Below, piece by piece: positions 27,549 to 37,127 of a stretch of DNA of 64,000 nucleotides. Positions within the stretch are counted from its first letter, which is position 1. Every line of letters starts with the position of its first letter. The notes under the pieces were generated by a model that saw only the letters and a list, made by a program, of their open reading frames with translations, made no database searches and was not told where the DNA came from. Where the stretch lies: positions 62,001 to 126,000 of IMG/VR virus record IMGVR_UViG_3300005264_000040. One strand, 5' to 3'. The translations under genes and the position numbers were made by a program. Origin of the DNA: a virus.

Positions 27549-29591
27549 TTATTCTTCAAAAAGTGCAGAAGGCATATCCTTGTCATATGCAATTTCTTTT
27601 GAATCTCTACTATCATTTAATATTGGAGCATAATCCCGCATATATTGAATATCTACTAAACCGTCAGGATTGTATGTATATTTTTTTCTATCTTCTAGAT
27701 AAATATGTCTAACTAAATTGTCTTTTGCGAGTTCTTTTTCTAATTTTTGTAATCGGCCCAAAACTTTTATACATTCATGTGGCTTTAAAGTTTTTATTTG
27801 TCTATTTTTATAAGTTAGATTGGATAAAATCTTATCCGATGCATTAATTAATAAAGTATAATCTGTTTTTCTGTCGGTAGCAACATACATTTCTATTGTA
27901 GCTTTCTTTTGATTTTCTAAATAATTAACAAAACTTTTCAGGAACAAAGGAGATGTTTTTGTTTTTCTATTTATAAAACTATTTAATTCTTTTTTTGAAA
28001 TATTATTAGTTAAAAATACATTGCTATTTATAAACAAACTTAAATTGTCATCAAAAGATGCAACATTTGCTAGTATATTTTTATTTCTTTTCAAACCTAA
28101 AAGCTGTACATTTGCAAATATATCTTTTATATTAAGTTCAGTTAATGCCAATCTATTAAATTTAAAACGATAATAACTGTATTCTGCAGAATTATTATAA
28201 GTCGCTTGATCAATAAAATACTGTAGTTCCCAATTCTGATCGTAAATAGCTTGAAGAGCAGCATGCCTAAAATTATTTCCGTATTCTGCGTTTATATCTT
28301 GATAATATAGAGAAGAACCTGACAATGCAATAGCTTCCATATTTATCGTATTATAAGCAGTATCCCTTACTATTATAGCGGGAAAAGGATCCAAAGTAGT
28401 GAAGATTGCTGGCGCTTGATATGTATTTACTAAAGGAACATTGCCTTTGTATTCAAAATCAACAGAAAATGTAGCATCTTCATTAACGTTTAATAGAATA
28501 GAACTAAGAATTTGAATGCTGTTTGTTGCGGAATCATATTTAGTTATTATTTTTTCTTGAGGATAAAAATAAGGTTTATATTCTGAAAAATTGTATTCTT
28601 GATAATATACATTTTCCCTAAAGATAGCTTTAGCAATAGGAAAACTTTTATATTTCATATTGAGAGGAGTTTTGCTTCTAGTATCAGCATTGTATAAATC
28701 GTAATTATAATCTTCCAAAAATACAATATATCCGTGCAAAACAGAATTTGAATCACTAGTTGTATTAGAATAAATTACTGCTGTTTTAACAGTTATTGTT
28801 TTTGTATATTCATTTGTATCTTTGTTGTAAAAAAATAAAATAGGGTCATTGAGTTCTAAGGTGAATTCTTTAAAGAAACCGTTTAAACTAAAACTAACTG
28901 TTTCATCCCAAATTAAGTCTGGTAAAGGATAATTTTGTATTGTTCTTTCTTTTAAATCCACAATATGCATAGTATTTTCTTTATCTATATTTATATATTT
29001 TATTTTGTAAAAGTTATTTTTATCTAAATAGGTAATAGGGATCCCTTGATTTTTTTTAAATAATTGGTTTGGAAGAACAAAAGTCCAATCACTCCTGTCA
29101 TTCTCTAAATCTGATATATTTTCACTATACATAAATGGCGTAGAACTAGAAGAACCGTCAAAAGGGACCAAAAGCCATTCTCCATTTTTAAACATATACA
29201 GATTTCTAGCTGGATAATTTGTATAGATTTTACTTGTTGTTATTTCACCCACTGTTCCATCATCTAAGAGTGGAATTTTTATCAATACATCATTTACACA
29301 TGTATTGTATGAATCTGTTAAGCCTAAAAATATGGTATAAAAAGAACGAGATTGAGGATTGTACCACCCGTTATAATTATAAGTGCCTGACCCTGCAGTT
29401 GGCATTCTCTTATGTTTTTGTTGTATTTGATTAAAATTTTCATCATATACTTTTACATAGAAATCATAATAAGAAGAATAAAGCCAAATTTTATTTCCTT
29501 GTAAAAAATCAAAATTATCTAACCATCTTGATGTAGAACTGGGAACTGCAGTATTTTTCTTGTTTTCTATTTTTAAAATTTTAATATCCAT
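27549..29591 (-). CDS. Propeller/solenoid family protein, member 4
   Basis: 680 residues, ATG after AAAGGAGG. Beta-rich N-terminal 450 residues, then a rung-like region of alternating hydrophobics (LELNDP-type to LFINSNVFL) and the C-terminal module: IKTLKPHECIKVLGR, a helix, NLVRHIYLED, KKYTYNPDGLVDIQY and LNDSRDSKE. It has its own promoter. Closest to the 513-residue member in the C-terminal module. Confidence 0.75.
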   Translation of the reverse strand: MDIKILKIENKKNTAVPSSTSRWLDNFDFLQGNKIWLYSSYYDFYVKVYDENFNQIQQKHKRMPTAGSGTYNYNGWYNPQSRSFYTIFLGLTDSYNTCVNDVLIKIPLLDDGTVGEITTSKIYTNYPARNLYMFKNGEWLLVPFDGSSSSTPFMYSENISDLENDRSDWTFVLPNQLFKKNQGIPITYLDKNNFYKIKYINIDKENTMHIVDLKERTIQNYPLPDLIWDETVSFSLNGFFKEFTLELNDPILFFYNKDTNEYTKTITVKTAVIYSNTTSDSNSVLHGYIVFLEDYNYDLYNADTRSKTPLNMKYKSFPIAKAIFRENVYYQEYNFSEYKPYFYPQEKIITKYDSATNSIQILSSILLNVNEDATFSVDFEYKGNVPLVNTYQAPAIFTTLDPFPAIIVRDTAYNTINMEAIALSGSSLYYQDINAEYGNNFRHAALQAIYDQNWELQYFIDQATYNNSAEYSYYRFKFNRLALTELNIKDIFANVQLLGLKRNKNILANVASFDDNLSLFINSNVFLTNNISKKELNSFINRKTKTSPLFLKSFVNYLENQKKATIEMYVATDRKTDYTLLINASDKILSNLTYKNRQIKTLKPHECIKVLGRLQKLEKELAKDNLVRHIYLEDRKKYTYNPDGLVDIQYMRDYAPILNDSRDSKEIAYDKDMPSALFEE

Positions 29592-29614
29592 TCTATTCGA
29601 CCTCCTTTTTTAGT

Positions 29615-29643
29615 ATTATATCATTTAAAATTTATATGATGCT
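29615..29643 (-). promoter_or_regulatory. Promoter for family member 4
   Basis: TGATATAAT (-10 at 29615-29620) with AGCATC (29638-29643), spacer 17. Confidence 0.7.
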
Positions 29644-29646
29644 ATT

Positions 29647-29677
29647 AAAAAAAAATTCGGGATATACATCCCGAATT
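29647..29677 (-). terminator. Intrinsic terminator after RNA polymerase genes
   Basis: Perfect AATTCGGGAT / ATCCCGAATT stem followed by nine T residues on the - strand. The beta' stop codon lies inside the stem. Confidence 0.9.
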
Positions 29678-32600
29678 AGTACTTTCCTTTTTCGCCTTTC
29701 CCAAAAGTAACACCTCTTGCCCATTGAGCTATTGGTGAATAACTATGTTTCTTTGTTTTTGCACCTGTCATAGCTGAATGAGGAACAGTTTGTCTTAAAT
29801 ACCTAAAACTCATTCTATGTTCAAAATCATCTGCAATTGTAGGTTGTTTTGCTGAACCTAGTAATAAATTCTTGTATTTTATCTTATCGTTATAAACAGT
29901 AACTTTTTTTATACCTGCTTTTTCTAATTCTTCTTTTATATCTTCATCTATTAAAGTTCCTTTTGAAATATGAGCTGTGTCATCATATAATCTATGTCCT
30001 ATTGCATCTTTTAAAGGGACTGTCATAGAAGAATCTCTATTTAAAGAATCGATATAATTCCAATTTACGACATCTCCTGTTTTTAATTTATGTTCATAAG
30101 GTCCTGGATCCACTACTACAGCTTTATCAGTAACAGATCTTACAATAGTTTCCGTTACTTGAGGATTCATCTTTTTATCTATTTGGTTATATACAATATC
30201 ATTTAATTCATTGAGCATTGCTTTTTGTGCTTCAGGCACACCTCTTAATCTTGCTAATTGTTTGTGAGGCAAAATACCATGGGACAGTTTGTCTCCTTTT
30301 TTTACAAATTGTCCTTCCTTCACAACTAATCCTAAACGTTTAGGGATTTTGTGTATTTTATCTTTGATTTTCACTTCATAAACTGAAGATTTTTCTACAA
30401 TTTTTTCAACTTTTCCACTACGTTCTGCAAGTTTTGCAAAATTAGGATTACTTTCAGGCATTCTTAATAATGTAGAAACTTGTGTAAATACATCCCCTAT
30501 ATTTTCATTTCCTGCTCCTACTACACTACCGGAATGAAACAATGACATAGAGGTTTGAGCTAAAGGTTCTGTTACAGCTTGTCCTGATTTTATCCCTATA
30601 TTTTCTCCTATTTCAGGTAATTTATAACTTTCATCAATACCAAAAGATTTAGCCGCTATTCCTTCAGGTAATGTTGATGTTAAAGGGGATTTTATGTATA
30701 TAGACGTTATTCCGCTTTGTTTTAAATCTTTAATCATTTCAGCGGTTACTTCTTCGCCTTTTTTATATTCTGTTTTCTTACCTTTTATATTTTGAGCTAA
30801 AAACCTTCCTATATATTTTTCATCTACATTTACTTTTAAACCTGGATCTTTGTCATCATCTTTATCAGCAACAACTAAGGTCATTAAAGATTCTAATAAT
30901 TCTTTGTTCAAAGCTCCAGGTTCAGAAACCATAGATTTTCTTGCAATCATACCAGAACGAGCACCATACCCTACACTTAAATATTCAGCAGGAGTTAAAC
31001 CTTCTGCGAAACTTCTTTTTACTACAATTGGTGCAGGTTTTCCTTTTGCGTCCTGAACTAATAAAGGAGTAGCTGCAATTTGCCTTATTTGTCCAATACT
31101 TCCTTTTGCTCCTGACATCGACATGTTGTATAATCCATTCTCCTTATATTTTTTAGAACGTTTATCTTCAAGGGATTTATCTAATTTCTTTTGTAAATCC
31201 ATAGCTTTTTCTATTTTTTGTTTATAAGGAAGTTGATTTATTTTATCCACTTCTTCTTTGATTTTTTTGACATCATCATCTTCTTCTTTAATATCATCAA
31301 TACCTACACTTAATCCAATTCTTGTAATTGCGAATCTTCCTACATCTTTCCAAGTTGAGAATATTCTATTTATCTCTTCTCCTAATAAACGCCCTTTGGA
31401 TTTTTCAATAGCTAATTCATTAGCTAATTGTTGAATCATTTTTTTGTTCCATGTAGAATTTTTATTTGGTTCTATATATTTTCTGTAGAATTCTCTTTTA
31501 AGATTTTCATCTTGGATAGTTAATAAAACATCCATAATCAAATGCCTTCCTGCAGTTGCACTATACCTGTATCTCGGATCTACTCCTAATATTTCCACTG
31601 TATCATTCCATTTTATTTGGTTATTTAAAAATCTATCATACAATTCATCATAACTTTTTACCATTATTTTTCTTCCTGGTTTTTCTGGTGGTTCTGTCAC
31701 TCTAAATATTCCATTTAAATATTCCATTGAAGGCAAATGCATTATTTGTTTTGTTCCAGGTTTTAAAAGATTATTAGAAGGCAACATTTTAAATGCTTCT
31801 TTTCTTGCTTCTTCAGTAACCGGAACATGAATTCCCATCGTATCACCATCAAAATCAGCATTAAAGCCTTTTACAACCAATGGATTAAGTTGAACAGCTT
31901 TCCCTTCTATAAGTCTTGGCTTAAAAGATAATATAGAAAATTTGTGTAATGAAGGCGCTCTATTTAACATTATAGGACGTTTTTTCATTTCTTCTTGTAC
32001 AATATCCCAAACCATATCATTAGGATCTTTCAATAATTCAGTAATTCTTTTATTGTCATATCCCATTTTTTTGAGTTCTTTCTTTATAAATGGTTTGTAA
32101 AGATTCAAAGCAACGGGTTTAGGAATACCAGCTTCATCTAATTCTAAATCAGCACCCGGTTCTATTAATCCTGTTCCTGAAAGTTCTTGCCTTTTCTTCA
32201 CTACTTTTGACTGAAAATATCCAGATTTAGGAGATTTACCTGGAGCACCTGCCACATAATGTAGAGCTCCGGCTGGTTCTTCTTGTTTGCTGTTTTTCAT
32301 AGGAGGATTACTTCCAACAACAGCTCCTACAGCTTCCAATAATTTTTGTCTATATTTTGCTGCACGTTTAGGGGATAAATTATCTTTCATTTCTTTGAAA
32401 CGTTGGTTTAAATTAATCAAATCTTGATATACATAATTTATTTGAGAAACTCTTACATCTGATTTATCGGTGGGAGAAGGATACACCGGCCTAAATTTTG
32501 GTGGGATTACTGGGATTTTAGAAATAACTAAATCTTCAGGTTTTAATTTATTTTCCTTCAACATTTTTAACATTTGCACTTTTCTTAAAGCTTTGTCAAG

Positions 32601-34097
32601 AGTTCTTTGTTCATTACTATTTTTCAAATGTTCTTCTGCTTTTTTTAATTCTTCATCCACATTTATTTTTGACAATAAATATTTAACAGCTTCGCCTCCG
32701 CCAATTGCTTTATCTTTTGGAGATACTTTATTTACATCTACTAATTTACCATCTTTTAAGACCATTTTACCTTCCATGATTTTTCTTAAATCTTTTTGTT
32801 TTAAATCTAATAATTCAGCTATTTGTTTTTCGAATAAAGGATTTACAATAGGTTCTGCTAATTCTATTTTCCCCCATTTATCTCCTTTAAGGCCACCTAA
32901 TTTATGCGGGTCAAACAATCCACCTTTTTCTGGTAAAAGGTTGTGGCCTGCTAAAATTTTAGCGTTTTCTACTTCACCTGCGGCTAAATTATCTACATCT
33001 TTATCGGTAATAGGTCTATATTTAATCTCCTCTTTGTTTTCTTCTGAATAAATACCAGCACCAGTTAAATAGGCTCTAAATTTTTCATATGCAAAAGGAG
33101 TTTTCATGGTTGAAGGAGGGGGTACTTCCCCGTTCTCAATGGCCCTCCAGAATTCATCATTTTTCTCAGCTTTATAGGTGGCCATTTCACGCAGGTTTTC
33201 CCTTGCGTTGTGCGCTACCATCCCGTAGAATGTTAGCGCATCTAAAGAACGAGCACCCCCACCAGCACCAGTTCCTTTTAAAGGTTGTAAATCTGAATCG
33301 TAAGCCCAATATTCGCCTCTTGTATTAGTTTTCTTATCTACTTGTTGAGGAAGTTTTATAAAATATTGATATCCCACCAAAGCCGGTGTTTCCATTTCAC
33401 CTTCTCCAGGAATATATATTTTTTCCTTATCTTTAATATTATATTTTTTCATTAATTGTTTTGTATATTCTGTCATATCCTTTTCCGTATCAAACAAAGG
33501 CACTTTAATAGGATGTCCAGCTTTAACTGCAGCTTTCCCAGCTACAGTCTCTAATATCTGCGATGGATTGATACGTGAAGGCAACGAAAGAGGATTTAAA
33601 AGGACATCGATAGGTTTCCCTTTTTCATCTTTAGGCATTTCGTCATCAGGTAATATTAAAGATACAGTACCTTTATTCCCGTGTCTTCCGGTCAATTTAT
33701 CTCCAACTTGCATTGGAGATTCATATTTTACCATAACACGAATTTTATCTCCTAATCTATATACTTTTACTACTTCTCCTATTTCTTTATGTTTCCATAC
33801 GATACTTTTATCTACATAATCTCTTAAAACTTTATCTGCAAAAGCACCTAATATTTTATCATTTTCTGAAGGTACTCTTTCTCTCAAAACTACTGCAATA
33901 GGATCCCCATTTTCAAGTTTAATTCCTTTTTTTGCAATACCTTCATTATCTAATTTTTCTAGTTGGTTTGCACTATATTTAGTTGGATAATATGCTTGAT
34001 ATTTCTTTTTATCAAGAATAGTTTCTGGTGTAATTTCGATATCGTATTCTACCAAGTGTTCAGAAGTCATTTTTTTTGCTGCAGTTTCTGAAAGCAC
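29676..34097 (-). CDS. RNA polymerase beta C-terminal part fused to beta' subunit
   Basis: 1473 residues from a GTG that has no ribosome binding site. Residues 1-345 are the beta C-terminus: GRHGNKG (about 134-140), LNPLSLPSR (about 168-176), then the terminal domain ending TGAGI. Beta' follows without a break: GLFDPHKLGG near its N-terminus without the usual zinc cysteines, KKRPIMLNRAPSLHK, the catalytic NADFDGD (about 744-750), the bridge helix (FAEGLTPAEYLSVGYGAR, about 1030) and the trigger helix (EPLAQTSMSLFHSG, about 1180) keeping the His. The beta part picks up at AIVLSE, in a different frame from the N-terminal gene. All catalytic aspartates remain. It makes phage-directed transcripts, presumably with the sigma-like protein at 49197. 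Confidence 0.92.
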   Translation of the reverse strand: MLSETAAKKMTSEHLVEYDIEITPETILDKKKYQAYYPTKYSANQLEKLDNEGIAKKGIKLENGDPIAVVLRERVPSENDKILGAFADKVLRDYVDKSIVWKHKEIGEVVKVYRLGDKIRVMVKYESPMQVGDKLTGRHGNKGTVSLILPDDEMPKDEKGKPIDVLLNPLSLPSRINPSQILETVAGKAAVKAGHPIKVPLFDTEKDMTEYTKQLMKKYNIKDKEKIYIPGEGEMETPALVGYQYFIKLPQQVDKKTNTRGEYWAYDSDLQPLKGTGAGGGARSLDALTFYGMVAHNARENLREMATYKAEKNDEFWRAIENGEVPPPSTMKTPFAYEKFRAYLTGAGIYSEENKEEIKYRPITDKDVDNLAAGEVENAKILAGHNLLPEKGGLFDPHKLGGLKGDKWGKIELAEPIVNPLFEKQIAELLDLKQKDLRKIMEGKMVLKDGKLVDVNKVSPKDKAIGGGEAVKYLLSKINVDEELKKAEEHLKNSNEQRTLDKALRKVQMLKMLKENKLKPEDLVISKIPVIPPKFRPVYPSPTDKSDVRVSQINYVYQDLINLNQRFKEMKDNLSPKRAAKYRQKLLEAVGAVVGSNPPMKNSKQEEPAGALHYVAGAPGKSPKSGYFQSKVVKKRQELSGTGLIEPGADLELDEAGIPKPVALNLYKPFIKKELKKMGYDNKRITELLKDPNDMVWDIVQEEMKKRPIMLNRAPSLHKFSILSFKPRLIEGKAVQLNPLVVKGFNADFDGDTMGIHVPVTEEARKEAFKMLPSNNLLKPGTKQIMHLPSMEYLNGIFRVTEPPEKPGRKIMVKSYDELYDRFLNNQIKWNDTVEILGVDPRYRYSATAGRHLIMDVLLTIQDENLKREFYRKYIEPNKNSTWNKKMIQQLANELAIEKSKGRLLGEEINRIFSTWKDVGRFAITRIGLSVGIDDIKEEDDDVKKIKEEVDKINQLPYKQKIEKAMDLQKKLDKSLEDKRSKKYKENGLYNMSMSGAKGSIGQIRQIAATPLLVQDAKGKPAPIVVKRSFAEGLTPAEYLSVGYGARSGMIARKSMVSEPGALNKELLESLMTLVVADKDDDKDPGLKVNVDEKYIGRFLAQNIKGKKTEYKKGEEVTAEMIKDLKQSGITSIYIKSPLTSTLPEGIAAKSFGIDESYKLPEIGENIGIKSGQAVTEPLAQTSMSLFHSGSVVGAGNENIGDVFTQVSTLLRMPESNPNFAKLAERSGKVEKIVEKSSVYEVKIKDKIHKIPKRLGLVVKEGQFVKKGDKLSHGILPHKQLARLRGVPEAQKAMLNELNDIVYNQIDKKMNPQVTETIVRSVTDKAVVVDPGPYEHKLKTGDVVNWNYIDSLNRDSSMTVPLKDAIGHRLYDDTAHISKGTLIDEDIKEELEKAGIKKVTVYNDKIKYKNLLLGSAKQPTIADDFEHRMSFRYLRQTVPHSAMTGAKTKKHSYSPIAQWARGVTFGKGEKGKY

Positions 34098-36030
34098 TAT
34101 AGCATGCTGTTTTTAAATTTTTACCTGTTGTAAGCTGATTCTTTTTAGAATAATTACTTTCTGCCAAAACAGTTCCTGGAGATACTTTATCTCCTTTTTT
34201 GATTTTAGGAGTATGTCTAATGAAACTCGTAGGACCCGTTTTCAAATATGAGGCCATATTAAAGGTCTTAATAGTACCGTCTGGCTGTTTTACTTTGATA
34301 GAGTTTTCAGACACGTCAGAGACGACGCCAGACACATCTGAGACGATATTAGTTTCAGTTGCAAGTAATTTTCCTACATCTGTTTTTCCTTTTTGAGTAG
34401 CTTGTACTAAAGGTATCTCAGCATCTTTTAATGGGATAGCTTGTGTCATCTGTTTTGCTGCCATAGCAGCCCTACCTCCCTGCAATGATTGTAAATAAGG
34501 AATTTGCAAGGTGGTTGCATCAAATAATTGATCTACATCTGTAAAAATATGAGTTACATCTTTTCTATTTACAACATCAAGTTTTCCGTGATTTAATGCT
34601 TTTACATCATTTTCTTTTGCTATCCATTTTATGTTTTTCACTTTGCCTTTATCATCTTTTTCTATTTTAGCTTCTCCATATAATGCAATAACATATTTAT
34701 CATAGTCAATTGGTCTTACCAGTTCATAATCTTTCTTCTTAATATTATAAAGTTTAGCTGCCAAATCTTTCCCTTTTCCTTTTTTAACAACTTGAGTTTG
34801 CATAGTTTTATACAATGTTACACCTAACTTATCCGATTCAGGTGTATGAACAGGATCTACAACTCCAAATTGATAATCGTTTAAAGACCTATCCATTGTA
34901 GTAATTTGTTGTTCGTCTTCCAACCCGCCTTCACCTGTTAATATAACTTTATTATTGTGTGCTAAAACAGAGAGAGGGTTATAACCATCCACTACTTGAG
35001 ATAATGATGAAGTTTTAAAAAATTTGAATATTGTGTTTGAAAATGTTTTTTTCAAAAATTCCAAATCTTTTATAGAAGATATAGAATCAACTTTATCTTC
35101 TAACGATTTTTGTATATATTTCATTTGATTTGAAAGTTTTTCTCCTAGTATATCTTCTATTTCAACAACTTTTTTGTATTTAAAATTAGAAGTTTCTGTA
35201 GGTTCTTTTTTACCTCCAGCTAAATCTATTGCAGATTTTATTAAATCTACTATATAATCTAAAGAAACTTTTTCGTGGGGAACATCAATGTTTAATTGAT
35301 TAACTTCAGGATCCATTATAGTTCCATTGAAATAGTCTTTAATTTTATCTACCATATAAGAATGTTCCCTTTTTTCAGGGTCCTTAAATATAATCTTATA
35401 AAAAGTTTCTACTGCTTGCTGAGAAGCTGTATTCAAATCTCCTTTAACATGTTTCAATGCATCATCAACAACATCTTTTCCTAACTTCTTTTTTAAATTT
35501 TCTACGCTATATCCCATACCAATTAAGAATGGGATAGCATCCATTGTTTTTGACATAAATAATTTAATTGTGCCTTTAATTGGATTATAAATTATTTTAA
35601 AATTCAAACCTTTTTCAAGGAAAGCCCTTGCTTCGTATTCGTCTCTTGAAGTTAATTTGAGATAGGATCCAGCTTTAAGTCTTAATTGAGTTGGAACAGA
35701 ATACTGTGTTCCATCTACAATAAAAGTCCCATGAATTCCCATAATAGGAAATTCCATAAGCGTAATCGTATCTTCATCTATTATTTTATTATTCTTTTTT
35801 AATTGTAATTTTGTATTAAGTTTAGCAGTAAGACTTCTATCAGTATTAAAGATTTCTTCAAGTTCTTTATAGTCTTTATAAGCTTCAGCCATATCTATTT
35901 TATAATCAACTAAATCAATAATTTGTGTTTTACCTTTAATAGGGAAAACTTTTTTTAATAATTGTTCTGCAGTTCTGATTAAAGAATTATTGACTCTTTC
36001 AACTGTTTTTTTAAGACTATTTTCAGACAT
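34060..36030 (-). CDS. RNA polymerase beta subunit, N-terminal part
   Basis: 656 residues, ATG after AAGGTGG. Recognisable bacterial beta segments: MGIHGTFIVDGTQYSVPTQL (about 94-113), NPLSVLAHNNKVILTGEGGL (about 350), the RQAVPL-equivalent GGRAAMAAKQMTQAIPLKDA (about 525-545) and NQLTTGKNLKTA near the end. The final 14 or so residues (CYSAFRNCSKKNDF) are an out-of-frame reading of the next gene. Between GKNLKTA and AIVLSE the normal MPWEGYNFED segment, with the conserved acidic pair (E813-D814 in E. coli), is absent from the DNA. Overlaps the next gene by 38 nt. Confidence 0.9.
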   Translation of the reverse strand: MSENSLKKTVERVNNSLIRTAEQLLKKVFPIKGKTQIIDLVDYKIDMAEAYKDYKELEEIFNTDRSLTAKLNTKLQLKKNNKIIDEDTITLMEFPIMGIHGTFIVDGTQYSVPTQLRLKAGSYLKLTSRDEYEARAFLEKGLNFKIIYNPIKGTIKLFMSKTMDAIPFLIGMGYSVENLKKKLGKDVVDDALKHVKGDLNTASQQAVETFYKIIFKDPEKREHSYMVDKIKDYFNGTIMDPEVNQLNIDVPHEKVSLDYIVDLIKSAIDLAGGKKEPTETSNFKYKKVVEIEDILGEKLSNQMKYIQKSLEDKVDSISSIKDLEFLKKTFSNTIFKFFKTSSLSQVVDGYNPLSVLAHNNKVILTGEGGLEDEQQITTMDRSLNDYQFGVVDPVHTPESDKLGVTLYKTMQTQVVKKGKGKDLAAKLYNIKKKDYELVRPIDYDKYVIALYGEAKIEKDDKGKVKNIKWIAKENDVKALNHGKLDVVNRKDVTHIFTDVDQLFDATTLQIPYLQSLQGGRAAMAAKQMTQAIPLKDAEIPLVQATQKGKTDVGKLLATETNIVSDVSGVVSDVSENSIKVKQPDGTIKTFNMASYLKTGPTSFIRHTPKIKKGDKVSPGTVLAESNYSKKNQLTTGKNLKTACYSAFRNCSKKNDF

Positions 36031-36071
36031 AGAAAATGCACCACCTTCTTAAAATTGTTTTCTTCAATGGT

Positions 36072-36100
36072 ATTATATCATAAAAAGGAAAACAGTCGCT
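36072..36100 (-). promoter_or_regulatory. Promoter for RNA polymerase genes
   Basis: TGATATAAT (-10 at 36072-36077) with AGCGAC (36095-36100), spacer 17. The -35 lies within the stem of the upstream operon's terminator. Confidence 0.65.
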
Positions 36101-36115
36101 ACGTGCGACTGTTTT
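36089..36115 (-). terminator. Intrinsic terminator of the gene at 36127
   Basis: Perfect 11-bp stem AAAACAGTCGC / GCGACTGTTTT with a five-base loop, followed by CCTTTTTAT on the - strand. Confidence 0.85.
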
Positions 36116-36126
36116 GTTATATTGAT

Positions 36127-37026
36127 TTAATAATCATAATCCTCATATTCTTGGTATGAATTATCATAATCATTGTATTCATCATAAATTGGCTCTTCGT
36201 TCTCTACAATAGGAGCATGTTGGCCTATAGTTATATCTCTGTCTTCACCTTTATACTCCTTACCACTAGAATATGTTTCTTGGGTACCACCTACAACTTC
36301 ATCAAAGGTTGCTATTTGCGAATCTTCCACTTGTTCTAATTGTAATTCAAGGAATTCAATAGGACTTTGTTCAGATTCTTTATCGTATCTATAAAGCAAT
36401 TCAATAGCTTTTAAAGCGAGAGAAGCATTTCTAGGATCTGACATATTAGCCTTTAATTGATCTTGAATAGCTTTCATTCCAGAAGCAATTAATAATTTCA
36501 TAAAATCTTTTGGAGCAACATCAGGAATTAAACCTAAAGAAAGTTCCGCATCCATTCTTCTTCCTGTATATACTAAATTTAATTTTTCTGCATATTGTGC
36601 TCCCATATGATTAATAATATCAAGAATTTTATCCATATCAACACCAGTTGTATCCCAAAACACTTTATGAAAAGCTTCAATAGCAGGTGCAGGATAAAAA
36701 CCATAACCTGCTTGAGATATTCTAGTGGATATTTTGTCATAATCTTCAGTTCCGTCTAATTCCATACTTCCTATCAAAACTGTTCTTAAATCTTTATTTA
36801 CCAAAAATCTATAAAACAAAATATCAAAATCTGGGTCAATTGCTTCATTCCTTAACCATTTCAAAAGACGATATACCCACTCATTTGGTGGGGTCTTTTC
36901 TAATACTATTTTAAATTCGTCTTTATTTATTGTAGGCAAACTCATTTTTTTTAATTCTCTATTAATTTCATTGAAATTCATACCGTAGAGGAAAAAGCCT
37001 TGTAACATTCTTAGGTATGGCACCAT
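36127..37026 (-). CDS. Unrecognised helical protein with acidic Tyr/Asp tail
   Basis: 299 residues, ATG after GGAGG. Helical, Leu-rich N-terminal 220 residues, then an acidic tail ending in repeated YDxY/DYD units (YDEYNDYDNSYQEYEDYDY). It is a single-gene unit with its own promoter and terminator, directly upstream of the RNA polymerase genes and transcribed the same way. An acidic unstructured tail recalls nucleic-acid-mimicking transcription factors such as RNA polymerase delta, but there is no sequence evidence for that; a head or packaging role is equally possible. Confidence 0.7.
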   Translation of the reverse strand: MVPYLRMLQGFFLYGMNFNEINRELKKMSLPTINKDEFKIVLEKTPPNEWVYRLLKWLRNEAIDPDFDILFYRFLVNKDLRTVLIGSMELDGTEDYDKISTRISQAGYGFYPAPAIEAFHKVFWDTTGVDMDKILDIINHMGAQYAEKLNLVYTGRRMDAELSLGLIPDVAPKDFMKLLIASGMKAIQDQLKANMSDPRNASLALKAIELLYRYDKESEQSPIEFLELQLEQVEDSQIATFDEVVGGTQETYSSGKEYKGEDRDITIGQHAPIVENEEPIYDEYNDYDNSYQEYEDYDY

Positions 37027-37061
37027 GTTAAAACCTCCGTTTTGACAAAACGCTCAATCCT

Positions 37062-37090
37062 ATTATATCACATGTTTTGACGTTCTTGCC
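37062..37090 (-). promoter_or_regulatory. Promoter for the acidic-tailed protein
   Basis: TGATATAAT (-10 at 37062-37067) with GGCAAG (37085-37090), spacer 17. Confidence 0.65.
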
Positions 37091-37105
37091 AAAAATACTA
37101 AAAAT

Positions 37106-37127
37106 AAAGGCCTTTTGACAGGCCTTT
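37106..37127 (-). terminator. Intrinsic terminator
   Basis: AAAGGCCT / AGGCCTTT stem followed by ATTTTTAGTATTTTT on the - strand, at the end of family member 5. Confidence 0.85.

Noticed and set aside
32470-33328. Long + strand open frames opposite the RNA polymerase beta' gene
   Set aside because: They are antisense to a clearly conserved gene and lack ribosome binding sites.
34060-34140. Intron or intein at the RNA polymerase beta break
   Set aside because: Sequence is missing rather than inserted, and no splicing or endonuclease motifs are present.
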